This document shows, one piece after another, positions 43,927 through 55,585 of a stretch of 64,000 bases of DNA. A program made the translations under genes and the position numbers. Numbering within the stretch: position 1 is the first letter of the stretch; each line of letters starts with the position of its first letter. Below the pieces are notes generated by a model. The model saw only the letters and a list, made by a program, of their open reading frames with translations, did no database searches and was not told where the DNA came from. This DNA is from Lysobacter stagni (GTDB taxonomy: Bacteria > Pseudomonadota > Gammaproteobacteria > Xanthomonadales > Xanthomonadaceae): assembly GCF_030053425.1 (NCBI RefSeq), contig NZ_JASGBI010000001.1, positions 1,310,001-1,374,000 of the forward strand, given 5' to 3'.

Positions 43927-46122
43927 ATGAACGCACCGATCCAGACATCCCGCCGCCAGTTCCTCAAGGCCACCGCCACCGTCGGCGCCGGCCTGGTCGT
44001 GGCGTTCGTCGTGCCGGGCGCACGGCGTTTCGCATACGCCGCGCCGGAAGCGGCCGCGGCGGTGACCACCGGACTGGTGCCCAACGCCTTCCTGCGCGTG
44101 GGGCCCGATGACCGCGTGTCTGTGCTGATTGCGCACTCGGAAATGGGGCAGGGCGTGTGGACCACGCTGGCGATGCTGGTGGCCGATGAGCTCGACGCCG
44201 ACTGGACCACCGTGCAGGTCGAACATGCGCCGGCCGCACCCGCGTACGCGCACACGGCGTTCGGCATGCAGATGACCGGCGGCTCGTCGTCCACATGGTC
44301 GGAATTCGAACGCTACCGCCAGGCCGGCGCCACGGCGCGTGCGCTGCTGGTGGCAGCGGCCGCGCAGAAGTTCGGCGTGCCCGTCGCGCAGGTGCGCACC
44401 GAGAAGGGCTTCGCCATCGCCGGCGAGCAGCGCGCGCGCTATGGCGAACTCGCCGATGCCGCCGCGAAGCTGCCCGCGCCGACGAAGGTGGCGCTGAAGG
44501 ATCCGAAGCAATGGACGCTGATCGGCCAGCCGACCCGGCGTCTGGACACCCCCGAGAAGATCAGCGGCCGCGCGCAGTTCGGCATGGACGTGCAGTTCGA
44601 TGGCCTGCTCACCGCCGTGGTCGCGCGCGCACCGGTGTTCGGCGGAACGGTGAAATCGTTCGACGCCACCGCGGCAAAGGCCATTCCCGGCGTGCGCAAC
44701 GTGGTGGAGGTGCCCACCGGCGTGGCCGTGGTCGCCGACCATTACTGGGCCGCCAAGCTCGGCCGCGACGCGTTGAAGGTCGAATGGGACCTCGGCCCGA
44801 ACGCGGCGCTCGACACCACGGCCATGCGTGAACAGTTCCGCACGCTTGCGGTCACCGACGGCACCGTCGCCGCGCAGGCGGGCGATGCGAAGGGCGCGCT
44901 GGGCAAGGCCGCCCGCACGCTGGAAGCCGAGTACAACGTGCCCTACCTGGCGCACGCGCCGATGGAGCCGCTGAACTGCACGGTGAAGCTGTCGCCCGAT
45001 GCCTGCGAGATCTGGACCGGCACGCAGTTCCAGACGCTGGACCAGCAGGTTGCCGCGAAGATCACCGGGCTGGCCCCGGAACAGGTGCATATCCACACCA
45101 CCTTCCTCGGCGGTGGCTTCGGCCGGCGCGCCACGCCCACGTCCGATTTCGTCAGCGAAGCGGTGCAGGTGGCCAAGGCCGCCGGCGCGCCGGTCAAGAC
45201 GGTGTGGTCGCGCGAGGACGACATCCGCGGTGGCTACTACCGGCCGATGTACCTGCAGCAGGCGCGCATCGGCATGGACGCGCAGGGCAAGCCGGTGGCC
45301 TGGCATCACGTGCTGGTGGGGCAGTCCATCCTGGCCGGTTCGCCCTTCGAGGCGGCGATGGTCAAGAACGGCATCGACTCGACCTCGGTCGAAGGCGTTG
45401 CCGATTCGCCGTACTTCAAGGAAATCGCCAACCACCGCGTCGAACTCCACTCGCCCCGCACCGGCATTCCCGTGCTGTGGTGGCGTTCGGTGGGGCACAG
45501 CTACAACGCGTTCGTGATGGAGAGCCTCATCGACGAACTCGCGCACGCGGCCAAGCAGGACCCCATCGCCTACCGGCGCACGTTGCTGCAGAACCACCCG
45601 CGCCATCTGGCGGCACTGAACCTGGCGGCCGAGAAGGCGGGATGGGGTTCTCCCTTGCCGCAGGGACAGGCGCGCGGCGTGGCCGTGCACGAGTCGTTCG
45701 GCAGCTTCATCGCGCAGGTGGCGGAGGTATCGCTCGATCGCCAGGCCGCGACCGGGCCCACCATCCGCGTGCATCGCGTGGTCTGCGCCATCGACTGCGG
45801 TCTGGCCGTGAACCCGGAAGGCGTGCGCGCGCAGATGGAATCGGGCATCGCCTTCGGACTGGGCGCGGCGTTGCACAGCGCATTGAGCTTCAAGGACGGC
45901 CGCGTGCAGGAGTCCAACTACCACGATTACCGCGTGCTGCGGCTGGACGAGATGCCCAGGGTCGAGGTGCACATCGTGCCCAGCACCGAAAAGATGGGCG
46001 GCGCCGGCGAGCCCGGCACGCCGCCGATCGCGCCGGCCGTCGCCAATGCGCTGTTCGCGCTCACGGGCGAGCGACTGCGCGAACTGCCGCTGCGCCCATC
46101 GTCGACCAGTACCGCCGCCTGA
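43927..46122 (+). CDS. Mo-hydroxylase large subunit (IorB-like), Tat-exported
   Basis: A 731-residue molybdopterin-binding subunit of the xanthine-oxidase family, IorB type. The Tat signal SRRQFLKATATVG is at residues 8-20. Cofactor-binding stretches include AHSEMGQGVWTTL, TTFLGGGFGRR and VVCAIDCGLAVNPEG; the catalytic base is Glu695 in GGAGEPGTPP. With the small subunit it hydroxylates an aldehyde or N-heterocycle in the periplasm. No FAD subunit is encoded; the diheme lipoprotein that follows by ten bases is the likely electron acceptor. The actual substrate cannot be read from sequence. Confidence 0.92.
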   Translation: MNAPIQTSRRQFLKATATVGAGLVVAFVVPGARRFAYAAPEAAAAVTTGLVPNAFLRVGPDDRVSVLIAHSEMGQGVWTTLAMLVADELDADWTTVQVEHAPAAPAYAHTAFGMQMTGGSSSTWSEFERYRQAGATARALLVAAAAQKFGVPVAQVRTEKGFAIAGEQRARYGELADAAAKLPAPTKVALKDPKQWTLIGQPTRRLDTPEKISGRAQFGMDVQFDGLLTAVVARAPVFGGTVKSFDATAAKAIPGVRNVVEVPTGVAVVADHYWAAKLGRDALKVEWDLGPNAALDTTAMREQFRTLAVTDGTVAAQAGDAKGALGKAARTLEAEYNVPYLAHAPMEPLNCTVKLSPDACEIWTGTQFQTLDQQVAAKITGLAPEQVHIHTTFLGGGFGRRATPTSDFVSEAVQVAKAAGAPVKTVWSREDDIRGGYYRPMYLQQARIGMDAQGKPVAWHHVLVGQSILAGSPFEAAMVKNGIDSTSVEGVADSPYFKEIANHRVELHSPRTGIPVLWWRSVGHSYNAFVMESLIDELAHAAKQDPIAYRRTLLQNHPRHLAALNLAAEKAGWGSPLPQGQARGVAVHESFGSFIAQVAEVSLDRQAATGPTIRVHRVVCAIDCGLAVNPEGVRAQMESGIAFGLGAALHSALSFKDGRVQESNYHDYRVLRLDEMPRVEVHIVPSTEKMGGAGEPGTPPIAPAVANALFALTGERLRELPLRPSSTSTAA

Positions 46123-46132
46123 GGAGCCGACC

Positions 46133-46711
46133 ATGCGTCTTGCGATCGCGATCCTCGCCATGATGCTGGCCGCGTGCTCGCCGCGCGTGGACCCGCAGAA
46201 GCAGGCCCAGGCGCTGCAGGCTTTCGCCACCGTCGAGAAGGTGTTCCAGCATCCGCGTTGCAGCAACTGCCACATTCCCGGCGACGCGCCGTTGCAGTTC
46301 GACACGCAGCAGCCGCACATGATGGGTGTGGTGCGCGGACCCAAGGGCGAAGGCGCCGTCGGCTTGCCGTGTGCGTCCTGTCACGGCGAAGCCAACCTGC
46401 CGGCCAGTTACGGTCCGAATGCACCGCCGGGCGCGCCGCACTGGTCACTGCCGCCGCCCGACCAGAAGATGGCGTGGATCGGCGTGCCCACGGCGGAGCT
46501 GTGCGCGATGATCCAGGACCGCAAGCGCAACGGGAACCGCGACCTGGAAGCGATGTTCAAGCACGTTGCCGAAGACAAGCTGGTGCTGTGGGGCTGGGCG
46601 CCGGGCGGCAACCGGCAGCCGGTGCCGGTGCCGCACGATCAGTTCGTCGCGGCCTTCCGCACGTGGATGGATGCCGGCGCGCCGTGCCCGCAGGCGCCGG
46701 CGCGCGGCTGA
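46133..46711 (+). CDS. Diheme c-type cytochrome lipoprotein
   Basis: A 192-residue lipoprotein (lipobox LAAC, Cys15) with two heme-attachment motifs, CSNCH at 43-47 and CASCH at 80-84. ATG 46133 has GAGGAG about seven bases upstream, overlapping the stop of the large subunit. Its position at the end of the Mo-hydroxylase operon suggests it takes electrons from the [2Fe-2S] clusters and passes them to the respiratory chain. It is anchored to a membrane facing the periplasm, consistent with Tat export of the enzyme. I do not recognise a named family beyond cytochrome c. Confidence 0.85.
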   Translation: MRLAIAILAMMLAACSPRVDPQKQAQALQAFATVEKVFQHPRCSNCHIPGDAPLQFDTQQPHMMGVVRGPKGEGAVGLPCASCHGEANLPASYGPNAPPGAPHWSLPPPDQKMAWIGVPTAELCAMIQDRKRNGNRDLEAMFKHVAEDKLVLWGWAPGGNRQPVPVPHDQFVAAFRTWMDAGAPCPQAPARG

Positions 46712-46715
46712 TCCA

Positions 46716-49886
<3,171 letters not shown>

Positions 49887-49982
49887 TCAGTTCCTCGAAG
49901 GGTGGCATGCCGTCCATGGCGGAACCGCATGGGCTCCGGATCGCCTGGCCCGGCCATCCTTGGCTGGGCGTTCAGGGCCGCA

Positions 49983-50005
49983 GCCGATGCCGATAGGGCA
50001 TCGGC
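49983..50005. repeat. Hairpin in the czcB-czcA interval
   Basis: GCCGATGCC and GGCATCGGC form a perfect nine-base stem with a five-base loop. No T-tract follows. It may mark an RNA-processing or partial-termination site that sets the pump level below the adaptor level. Confidence 0.6.
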
Positions 50006-50022
50006 CAAACGCGTCCCCTCAC

Positions 50023-51267
50023 TCAGTGATCGTGCGAAGCGCCGGACTTCTCGATGTCCGCCTTCACCAGGTAGCTCTGCTCGACCACGACCGGATCACC
50101 GGCGCGCAGCCCCGAAAGGACTTCCGCGCGCGTGCCGTCGCGCCGGCCCAGCGTGACCGGCCGTACCTCGTAGGTGTCGCCGACGCGCACGAAGACGACG
50201 TCCCAGTCGCGGAAGGTCTGCAGCGCGGACAGTGGCACGGCCAGATCGACCGGCTGTCGTGCCACCGTGACCTTCGCCGTGACCGCGGAACCCGGACGCC
50301 ACAGGCCGTCTGCGTTGTCGATCCGCGCGCGGGCGACAGTGCTCTGGCTGGCGGTCGCCGTGCCGGGCAGCACGCGTTCCAGCGTGGTCGCGGTGCTGGC
50401 GCCGTCGCTCATGCGCGTCACCGTCACCGCGGCTCCGGGCCGCAGGTGCGTGGCGTCGGCGCCGAACACGTGCAGGTCCACCCACAGCGACGAGAGGTCG
50501 GCGATCTCGAACAGCGGCGCCCCCTCGGCCGCGACCGCACCCACGGAAGCGTCGCGCGACAGCACCACGCCGGAGATCGGCGCGGTCACGGTGTACTGCG
50601 ACAGGCTGAGGTTGCTCTCGATGCTCGCCAGCGCCTGGCCCGCACTCACGCGATCGCCGACGTTGGCGCGCAGCGCGCGGATGGGGCCGGGAAAGCGCGC
50701 CATCGCATGGGCGACGCGACCTTCCACGGGCGTGAGCAATCCCTGCACTTCGTGTTCGTCGGCGATGACGCCCGGGCCCGCCTCTGCGATGCGGATGCCG
50801 GAGCGGTTGGCGACGTCCCGCTCGATGACTGTGCGGCCTTCGTAGCTGGGAAAGCTCCATTGCAGCGTCTGGCCCTGGATGCGCGCGGTGACGTTCACGT
50901 CGAACGAGTGCGGCTCGGCCACGACGGTGGTGGCTGCCAGGCGTCCATCCTCGCGTGCACGCAGCTTGTGCGTCTCGCGCACGTTGCCCAGGCGCACCAG
51001 CGAGACATCGACCTCACCTGATGTCGCGGGCAACGGTTTGCCGTCGCGGTAGAGCCACGCCTGGTACGTCGGTGGCGCGCCGTCCTCGGCGATCGCCAGT
51101 TCGACGGTGGTGCCGTGCTGCTGCAGCAGGCGGCCGCCGTGTTCGCCGCGAGCGGCTTCCTCCTCGGCGTGGTCGCCTTCGTCGTGGCCATGGCCGGCTT
51201 CGCCGGAGCTGCCGCAGCCGGCCAGCGCCAGTGCGAGGAATGCGGTGATCAGGAGTCGGATCTTCAC
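50023..51267 (-). CDS. czcB: RND efflux periplasmic adaptor, His-rich (CzcB family)
   Basis: A 414-residue membrane-fusion lipoprotein (lipobox LAGC, Cys18). A histidine/acidic stretch, GHGHDEGDHAEEEA, follows the anchor and the C-terminus is SGASHDH, both probable metal-binding ends. The lipoyl-like hairpin part (RANVGDRVSAGQALASIESN, SGVVLSRDASVGAVAAEG) and beta-barrel domains are typical. GTG 51267 overlaps the czcC stop by four bases. It links CzcA to the outer-membrane CzcC. Confidence 0.92.
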   Translation of the reverse strand: MKIRLLITAFLALALAGCGSSGEAGHGHDEGDHAEEEAARGEHGGRLLQQHGTTVELAIAEDGAPPTYQAWLYRDGKPLPATSGEVDVSLVRLGNVRETHKLRAREDGRLAATTVVAEPHSFDVNVTARIQGQTLQWSFPSYEGRTVIERDVANRSGIRIAEAGPGVIADEHEVQGLLTPVEGRVAHAMARFPGPIRALRANVGDRVSAGQALASIESNLSLSQYTVTAPISGVVLSRDASVGAVAAEGAPLFEIADLSSLWVDLHVFGADATHLRPGAAVTVTRMSDGASTATTLERVLPGTATASQSTVARARIDNADGLWRPGSAVTAKVTVARQPVDLAVPLSALQTFRDWDVVFVRVGDTYEVRPVTLGRRDGTRAEVLSGLRAGDPVVVEQSYLVKADIEKSGASHDH

Positions 51268-52538
51268 GGGGTGTCTCCGTTCTGGCGCGCGACCGGTAGC
51301 ACGAGGCTTTCTCCGGTCAGGCGCTGTATCTCGATGAGGGCGCGCTGCGCCTGCAGCGCGGCGTCGAGCTGCTGGCGCGCGGTGGCGGTGCGTTCGGATT
51401 GCAGCTGAGCCCATTCCAGGTAGCTGATGGCGCCGGCGCGGTAGGCGCGTTCGGCGGCGGCTTCGGCACGCGCGAGCCTGGGCAGGACGTCATCGCCCAG
51501 CCGCACCACTTCCAGCTGCGCGACGCGGTAGCGTCCGTGCGCGTCCGCGAGCGTGGAATACAGCGAGATGCCGCGCGATTCGCGTTCGACCTCCAGCATC
51601 GCCAGCTCCGCCTGTGCAGCGCGGACCTCCGGTTGTGCTCGGCGCGCACTGCCCAGTGGTATCGAGGCCGCTGCGACCAGGGCGACGTCGTCGCCGTCGT
51701 TGAATGCGCGTGCGCCCAGCGACCAGTCGATGTCGGCCCTCGCCTGCGACCGTGCAAGCTGCAGACGCGCTTCACCGATGCGACGACGGTCGGCGAAGGC
51801 GGTCAGTTCGGGCGTTCGCTCCAGCAGCGCCGCGAGCGCACCGAAATCGGCGATGGCCAGCAGAGCCAGTGGATCGGTCGCAGCGGGTGTGAACGTCGGT
51901 TCGCGCTCGCCCCACAACGCGGCCAGGTGCTGGCGTGCGGCTTCCTGTGCCTGCATGGCCCGGCGCTGTTCGAGTTCGGCGCGCGCGAGTGCGGCCTGCG
52001 CGGTGAGCAGCACCGATTCCGGCGATGCGCCGGCCTGCACGCGCAGTCGCGCCGCACTGACGGTGCGCTGACGTTGCGCGATGTCGGCCTGCGCCAGGTC
52101 GCCCTGTCGCGTGGCGCCGATCATGTCCAGGTAACGGCGGGCGGTCTCGGCCAGAAGGTCCAGGCGTGCGGCCTCGCGTTCTGGCGCAAGGGCGTCGATC
52201 CGACCCTGCGCGAGTGCGCGGCGTGCCTCGCGCTTGCCGCCACGTTCGAGCACGGACGCCAGCGTGAGTGTCAGCTCGGCACTGTCGAGGCCGGCGTAAG
52301 CGCCGCTGCCGAATGCGTTCTCCAGTTCGACGCCGGCACGCAGCGGTGGCGCCTGCGATGCGGCGTCGCGCTCGGCAGAGAGCACTTCGCTGCGCAAAGC
52401 AGGCAGGCGCAGGTCGGGATGGAAAGCGGCGACGCGCGCGAACGCATCGTCCAGGGTCAATCGATCGTCGGCACGCGCGGGCGCGGCCGCAACGAGCACG
52501 ACGACCAGCGCGGCAGACGCCGCGAGTCGCGAAAGCAT
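51264..52538 (-). CDS. czcC: Outer-membrane efflux protein (CzcC/TolC family)
   Basis: A 424-residue outer-membrane factor. A signal peptide ends about APARA; two TolC-type helical repeats follow (LTLDDAFARVAAFHPDL opening; AISYLEWAQLQSERT in the second repeat). ATG 52538 has GGAG six bases upstream. It forms the exit channel for the Czc-type pump and overlaps czcB. Confidence 0.92.
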   Translation of the reverse strand: MLSRLAASAALVVVLVAAAPARADDRLTLDDAFARVAAFHPDLRLPALRSEVLSAERDAASQAPPLRAGVELENAFGSGAYAGLDSAELTLTLASVLERGGKREARRALAQGRIDALAPEREAARLDLLAETARRYLDMIGATRQGDLAQADIAQRQRTVSAARLRVQAGASPESVLLTAQAALARAELEQRRAMQAQEAARQHLAALWGEREPTFTPAATDPLALLAIADFGALAALLERTPELTAFADRRRIGEARLQLARSQARADIDWSLGARAFNDGDDVALVAAASIPLGSARRAQPEVRAAQAELAMLEVERESRGISLYSTLADAHGRYRVAQLEVVRLGDDVLPRLARAEAAAERAYRAGAISYLEWAQLQSERTATARQQLDAALQAQRALIEIQRLTGESLVLPVARQNGDTP

Positions 52539-52592
52539 GGGGAAGCTCCGATGAGGGGGTGACGGAACGCCGGCAATGCGCCGGCAGAACGG

Positions 52593-52973
52593 TCAGGCCG
52601 CGATCGGAGGACGGAACGGCGCGGTGTGCGGCGCGGGCGCGAAGGCGATCGACTGCGCCGGCATCGGCGAGTCGCCATGGACCTGCGCGAGCGTCAGTTC
52701 CAGTCGTGGCAGCACGGCAGCCTGCTGGCCGCAGCAATGGGTCAGATGGAAGTGGCTGTCGTCGTGCGGCACCTGGCCATCCGGCGTGCCGGCATGCGGC
52801 GCCACGCCGTGTTCGTCGGCATGCGCGTGGCCATCGCCGGCCACGGCCGCGTGCGCGATCAGTTCGTGCATTTCCTCGGCGATCGCCAACGACGGCTTCA
52901 GCACCACGCCGCACAGCAGCAGGCCGAACAGCGTCAGCCGGAGCAGGTTGGCGAGGGCGGCAAGGGCAGGCAT
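52593..52973 (-). CDS. Small His-rich protein, CzcI-like
   Basis: A protein of about 126 residues with an N-terminal hydrophobic segment (LTLFGLLLCGVVLKPSLA) and a histidine-rich middle (HAHADEHGVAPHAG, DDSHFHLTHCC). Its place in front of czcCBA and its composition match CzcI-type accessory proteins thought to take part in metal sensing or regulation. The start is uncertain: ATG 52973 is used, but ATGs at 53021 and 53042 are possible and none has a good ribosome site. It is 54 bases before czcC and divergent from the TonB-domain lipoprotein. Confidence 0.7.
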   Translation of the reverse strand: MPALAALANLLRLTLFGLLLCGVVLKPSLAIAEEMHELIAHAAVAGDGHAHADEHGVAPHAGTPDGQVPHDDSHFHLTHCCGQQAAVLPRLELTLAQVHGDSPMPAQSIAFAPAPHTAPFRPPIAA

Positions 52974-53085
52974 TGCCGCGCAGGGTACGCGGCGGACTGC
53001 GCGATACACAATTGCAGCCATTGGCTGCCGCATTGCCGTCACACGCCCTGCCTACGCTGTGCGCGCTTTTCGACGGGGGCGTGCG

Positions 53086-54024
53086 ATGCGGATTGTCGGG
53101 ACGATGGGTTTGCTGATGCTGATGCTGGTGCTGGCGGTGACGGGTTGCGACTCGCCGCCCGACGCGTCCCGATCCGTGGCTGGCGATGCGCCGCAGGCGC
53201 CGGCACTGCCAGCGCCGGTGTTCGGCGACCTCGACGCCGACGGTCTGCGCGTGCGCGCCGAACGCGCGCTGCACGAGCAGCGCATCCACGCACCGGCGGC
53301 CGACTGCGCGGTGGACTACTACCTCGCGCTGCGCCAACGCGCCGGCGAGGGACACGGTGTCGGGGCCGCGCTGGCCGAGCTGCAACCGTATGTGGTGATC
53401 GCCGCGGAGCAGGCGCTGGCGCGCGAGGATCTGGAGGAAACGCGACGCCTGCTGGCGCTGCTGGTGCGCATGGATGCGACTGCCCCGGCCGTGCCGCGTC
53501 TGCGCGAAGGCCTGCGCGTGGCCCAGCAGGCGGCCGATCGTGCCGAAGGCGCGCGCATCGTCGAGCTGGCGAAGCCCACGCCGCCGATGCCGTCGCCCGC
53601 ACCGCGTCCGGTTTCGATGGCGAGCGCGCCGCAGCCGCAGCCCACCGCACCCGTCGCGAATCCCCCGCCCGCGCCGACGAAGGTGGCGTCTGCCGAGGCC
53701 ACGGCGTCACCGGTCGCACCTGTCGCACCCTTGGAGTCCTCATCGCCCGCACCCCAGGCCCTGCCACGCCTGCTGGCCGATTCGCCGCCGCGCTATCCGC
53801 TGGGCGCGCAGAAGCGGCGCATCGAGGGCAGCGTGCTGGTCACTTTCACCATCCAGCCCGATGGCAGCGTCAGCGATGCACGCTCGCTGTCGGCGCAACC
53901 GGCGGGCGTGTTCGAAGACGCCGCGCTGGCGGCCGCGGCGCGCTGGCGTTTTGAAGCCACCGGCCGACGCGTGACGACCACGCGCACACTGGCATTCCGC
54001 CTGCCGCCGGACTCGAAGGGGTGA
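53086..54024 (+). CDS. Lipoprotein with TonB C-terminal domain
   Basis: A 312-residue protein: lipobox AVTGC (Cys21), a helical middle part (about 45-160), a proline/alanine-rich linker (about 160-225, PTPPMPSPAPRPVSMASAPQ and on), and a TonB C-terminal domain (SPPRYPLGAQKRRIEGSVLV, then TIQPDGSVSDARSLSAQP). Canonical TonB has a single inner-membrane anchor that couples with ExbB/ExbD; this one is lipid-anchored, so it is not a standard energiser. No exbBD is near. It could be an accessory TonB or an envelope protein. ATG 53086 is the only sensible start because the longer frame reads through the divergent gene. Confidence 0.82.
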   Translation: MRIVGTMGLLMLMLVLAVTGCDSPPDASRSVAGDAPQAPALPAPVFGDLDADGLRVRAERALHEQRIHAPAADCAVDYYLALRQRAGEGHGVGAALAELQPYVVIAAEQALAREDLEETRRLLALLVRMDATAPAVPRLREGLRVAQQAADRAEGARIVELAKPTPPMPSPAPRPVSMASAPQPQPTAPVANPPPAPTKVASAEATASPVAPVAPLESSSPAPQALPRLLADSPPRYPLGAQKRRIEGSVLVTFTIQPDGSVSDARSLSAQPAGVFEDAALAAAARWRFEATGRRVTTTRTLAFRLPPDSKG

Positions 54025-54067
54025 CCCTTCGCTGGTCGCCGCGCGGTGCAGCGGCGACAATGCGGGC

Positions 54068-54766
54068 ATGAACGACACCGCACCGCTGCTCGAAACCGTC
54101 GAGTTCGAAACCGCCCCCAATCCCGAATGGACCGTGCTGTGGCTGCATGGGCTGGGCGCGGATGGTCACGACTTCGCGCCGATCGTGCCCGAACTGGTGC
54201 GTCGCGACTGGCCGGCGCTGCGGTTCGTGTTCCCGCACGCGCCGGTGCGCGCTGTGACGATCAACAACGGCGTGCGCATGCGCGCCTGGTACGACATCGT
54301 CAGCTTCGTTTTCGACTCCCTGCACGCGGGCAAGCGCGCGGACGAAACCGGCGTGGCCGAATCGGTGGCGCAGGTCGAGGCCCTGATCGCCCGCGAGGAA
54401 GCCCGGGGCATTCCGGCGCACCGGATCCTCCTGGTAGGGTTCTCCCAGGGCGGCGCCATCACCCTGGCCGCCGGCCTTCGCCGCAAGGTGCCGCTGGCGG
54501 GGCTGGTCGGCCTGTCGACCTACCTGCCCGAGTCCACCGAACGTGTGGCGGCCGTGCTCCAGGCCGCCGCCCGGACGCAGCCGTTGTTCATGGCCCACGG
54601 CCAGTACGACCCCGTGGTGCCGGCCCTGATCGGCGAGCGCAGCGCCGCGACCCTTCAGGCGTTGGGCTTCCCCCTGGACTGGCATGTCTACCCGATGGCC
54701 CACCAGGTCTGCGCCGAGGAGATCCGGGACCTGGGCGACTGGCTGGCCCGCAGGTTCGCCGGGTAA
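54068..54766 (+). CDS. Carboxylesterase, phospholipase/carboxylesterase family
   Basis: A 232-residue alpha/beta hydrolase of the EstB/carboxylesterase-2 family, cytoplasmic. The triad is Ser126 in GFSQGG, Asp181 in GQYDPVVP and His212 in MAHQVC; the oxyanion strand is LWLHGLGADG. It would hydrolyse short acyl esters. It starts 43 bases after the TonB-domain gene and lies upstream of the AlgR-like regulator, with no evident functional link. Confidence 0.93.
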   Translation: MNDTAPLLETVEFETAPNPEWTVLWLHGLGADGHDFAPIVPELVRRDWPALRFVFPHAPVRAVTINNGVRMRAWYDIVSFVFDSLHAGKRADETGVAESVAQVEALIAREEARGIPAHRILLVGFSQGGAITLAAGLRRKVPLAGLVGLSTYLPESTERVAAVLQAAARTQPLFMAHGQYDPVVPALIGERSAATLQALGFPLDWHVYPMAHQVCAEEIRDLGDWLARRFAG

Positions 54767-54847
54767 GTCCTCCCGACGAGTGGTAGCCTGCCAAGGCCGG
54801 GGCTACCATCGTCCCCGTGGCTGTGCCGACAGGGGATGGAGGCGCCA

Positions 54848-55585
54848 ATGAGGGTAGTGATCGCCGATGACGAGCCGCTCGCGCGCGAACGCCTGCGCGG
54901 GTTGCTGGCCGAACAACGCGGTGTGGAGGTCGTGGCCGAAGCGGCCGACGGCCAACACGCGCTGCACGCCTGTGCCGAGCACCGTCCCGATCTGGTCCTG
55001 CTGGACATCGCGATGCCGGGCATCGACGGGCTGGAGGCCGCGCGCCACCTCGCCGCGTTCGAGCCGCGACCGGCCGTCGTGTTCTGCACCGCGTACGACG
55101 CGCACGCGCTGTCGGCCTTCGAGGCCGAAGCGATCGACTACCTGGTCAAGCCGGTGCGCGCCGAACGCCTGGCCGCCGCACTGGAGCGCGTTCGCACCTT
55201 CGCGGCCGGGCGCGAGCGCGCCGCCGCCGCGGGCGTGCCGCAGGGCGGACAGCGCCGCAGCCACCTGTGCGCGCGCCTGCGCGGCAGCCTGCGCCTGATC
55301 CCCATCGAGGACGTGCACTACCTCCACGCCGAGGAGAAGTACGTCGTCGTTCACCACGCACGTGGCGAGGACCTGATCGAGGAATCGCTGAAGTCGCTCG
55401 AGGACGAGTTCGGCGAGCGCTTCGTGCGCATCCATCGCAACTGCCTGGTCGCGCGGCACGAGATCGTCGAGCTGCGTCGAGCCCCGGACGGCCACGTACA
55501 GGCCGTGCTCCGCCACGGCAAGCAGCCGCTGGAAGTCAGCCGCCGCTGCGTGTCGGGGCTGAAGGAGACGTTGAAGCACCTGTGA
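54848..55585 (+). CDS. algR: LytTR-family response regulator (AlgR-like)
   Basis: A 245-residue regulator: receiver with phospho-acceptor Asp53 in LVLLDIAMPG and lysine in YLVKPVRAERL, then a LytTR DNA-binding domain (IEDVHYLHAEEKYVVVHH, RIHRNCLVARHEIVEL). ATG 54848 is preferred over 54836 because GGAGG then stands five bases before it. AlgR of pseudomonads pairs with the unusual kinase AlgZ; no kinase gene is present between the esterase and this gene. The hemC gene 1.85 kb downstream recalls the algR-hemC linkage in pseudomonads. It overlaps the next gene by one base (TGATG). Confidence 0.88.
   Translation: MRVVIADDEPLARERLRGLLAEQRGVEVVAEAADGQHALHACAEHRPDLVLLDIAMPGIDGLEAARHLAAFEPRPAVVFCTAYDAHALSAFEAEAIDYLVKPVRAERLAAALERVRTFAAGRERAAAAGVPQGGQRRSHLCARLRGSLRLIPIEDVHYLHAEEKYVVVHHARGEDLIEESLKSLEDEFGERFVRIHRNCLVARHEIVELRRAPDGHVQAVLRHGKQPLEVSRRCVSGLKETLKHL

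Noticed and set aside
43357..46344. A 995-residue minus-strand frame opposite the Mo-hydroxylase
   Set aside because: It is an antisense shadow of a clear enzyme gene with a Tat signal and catalytic glutamate.
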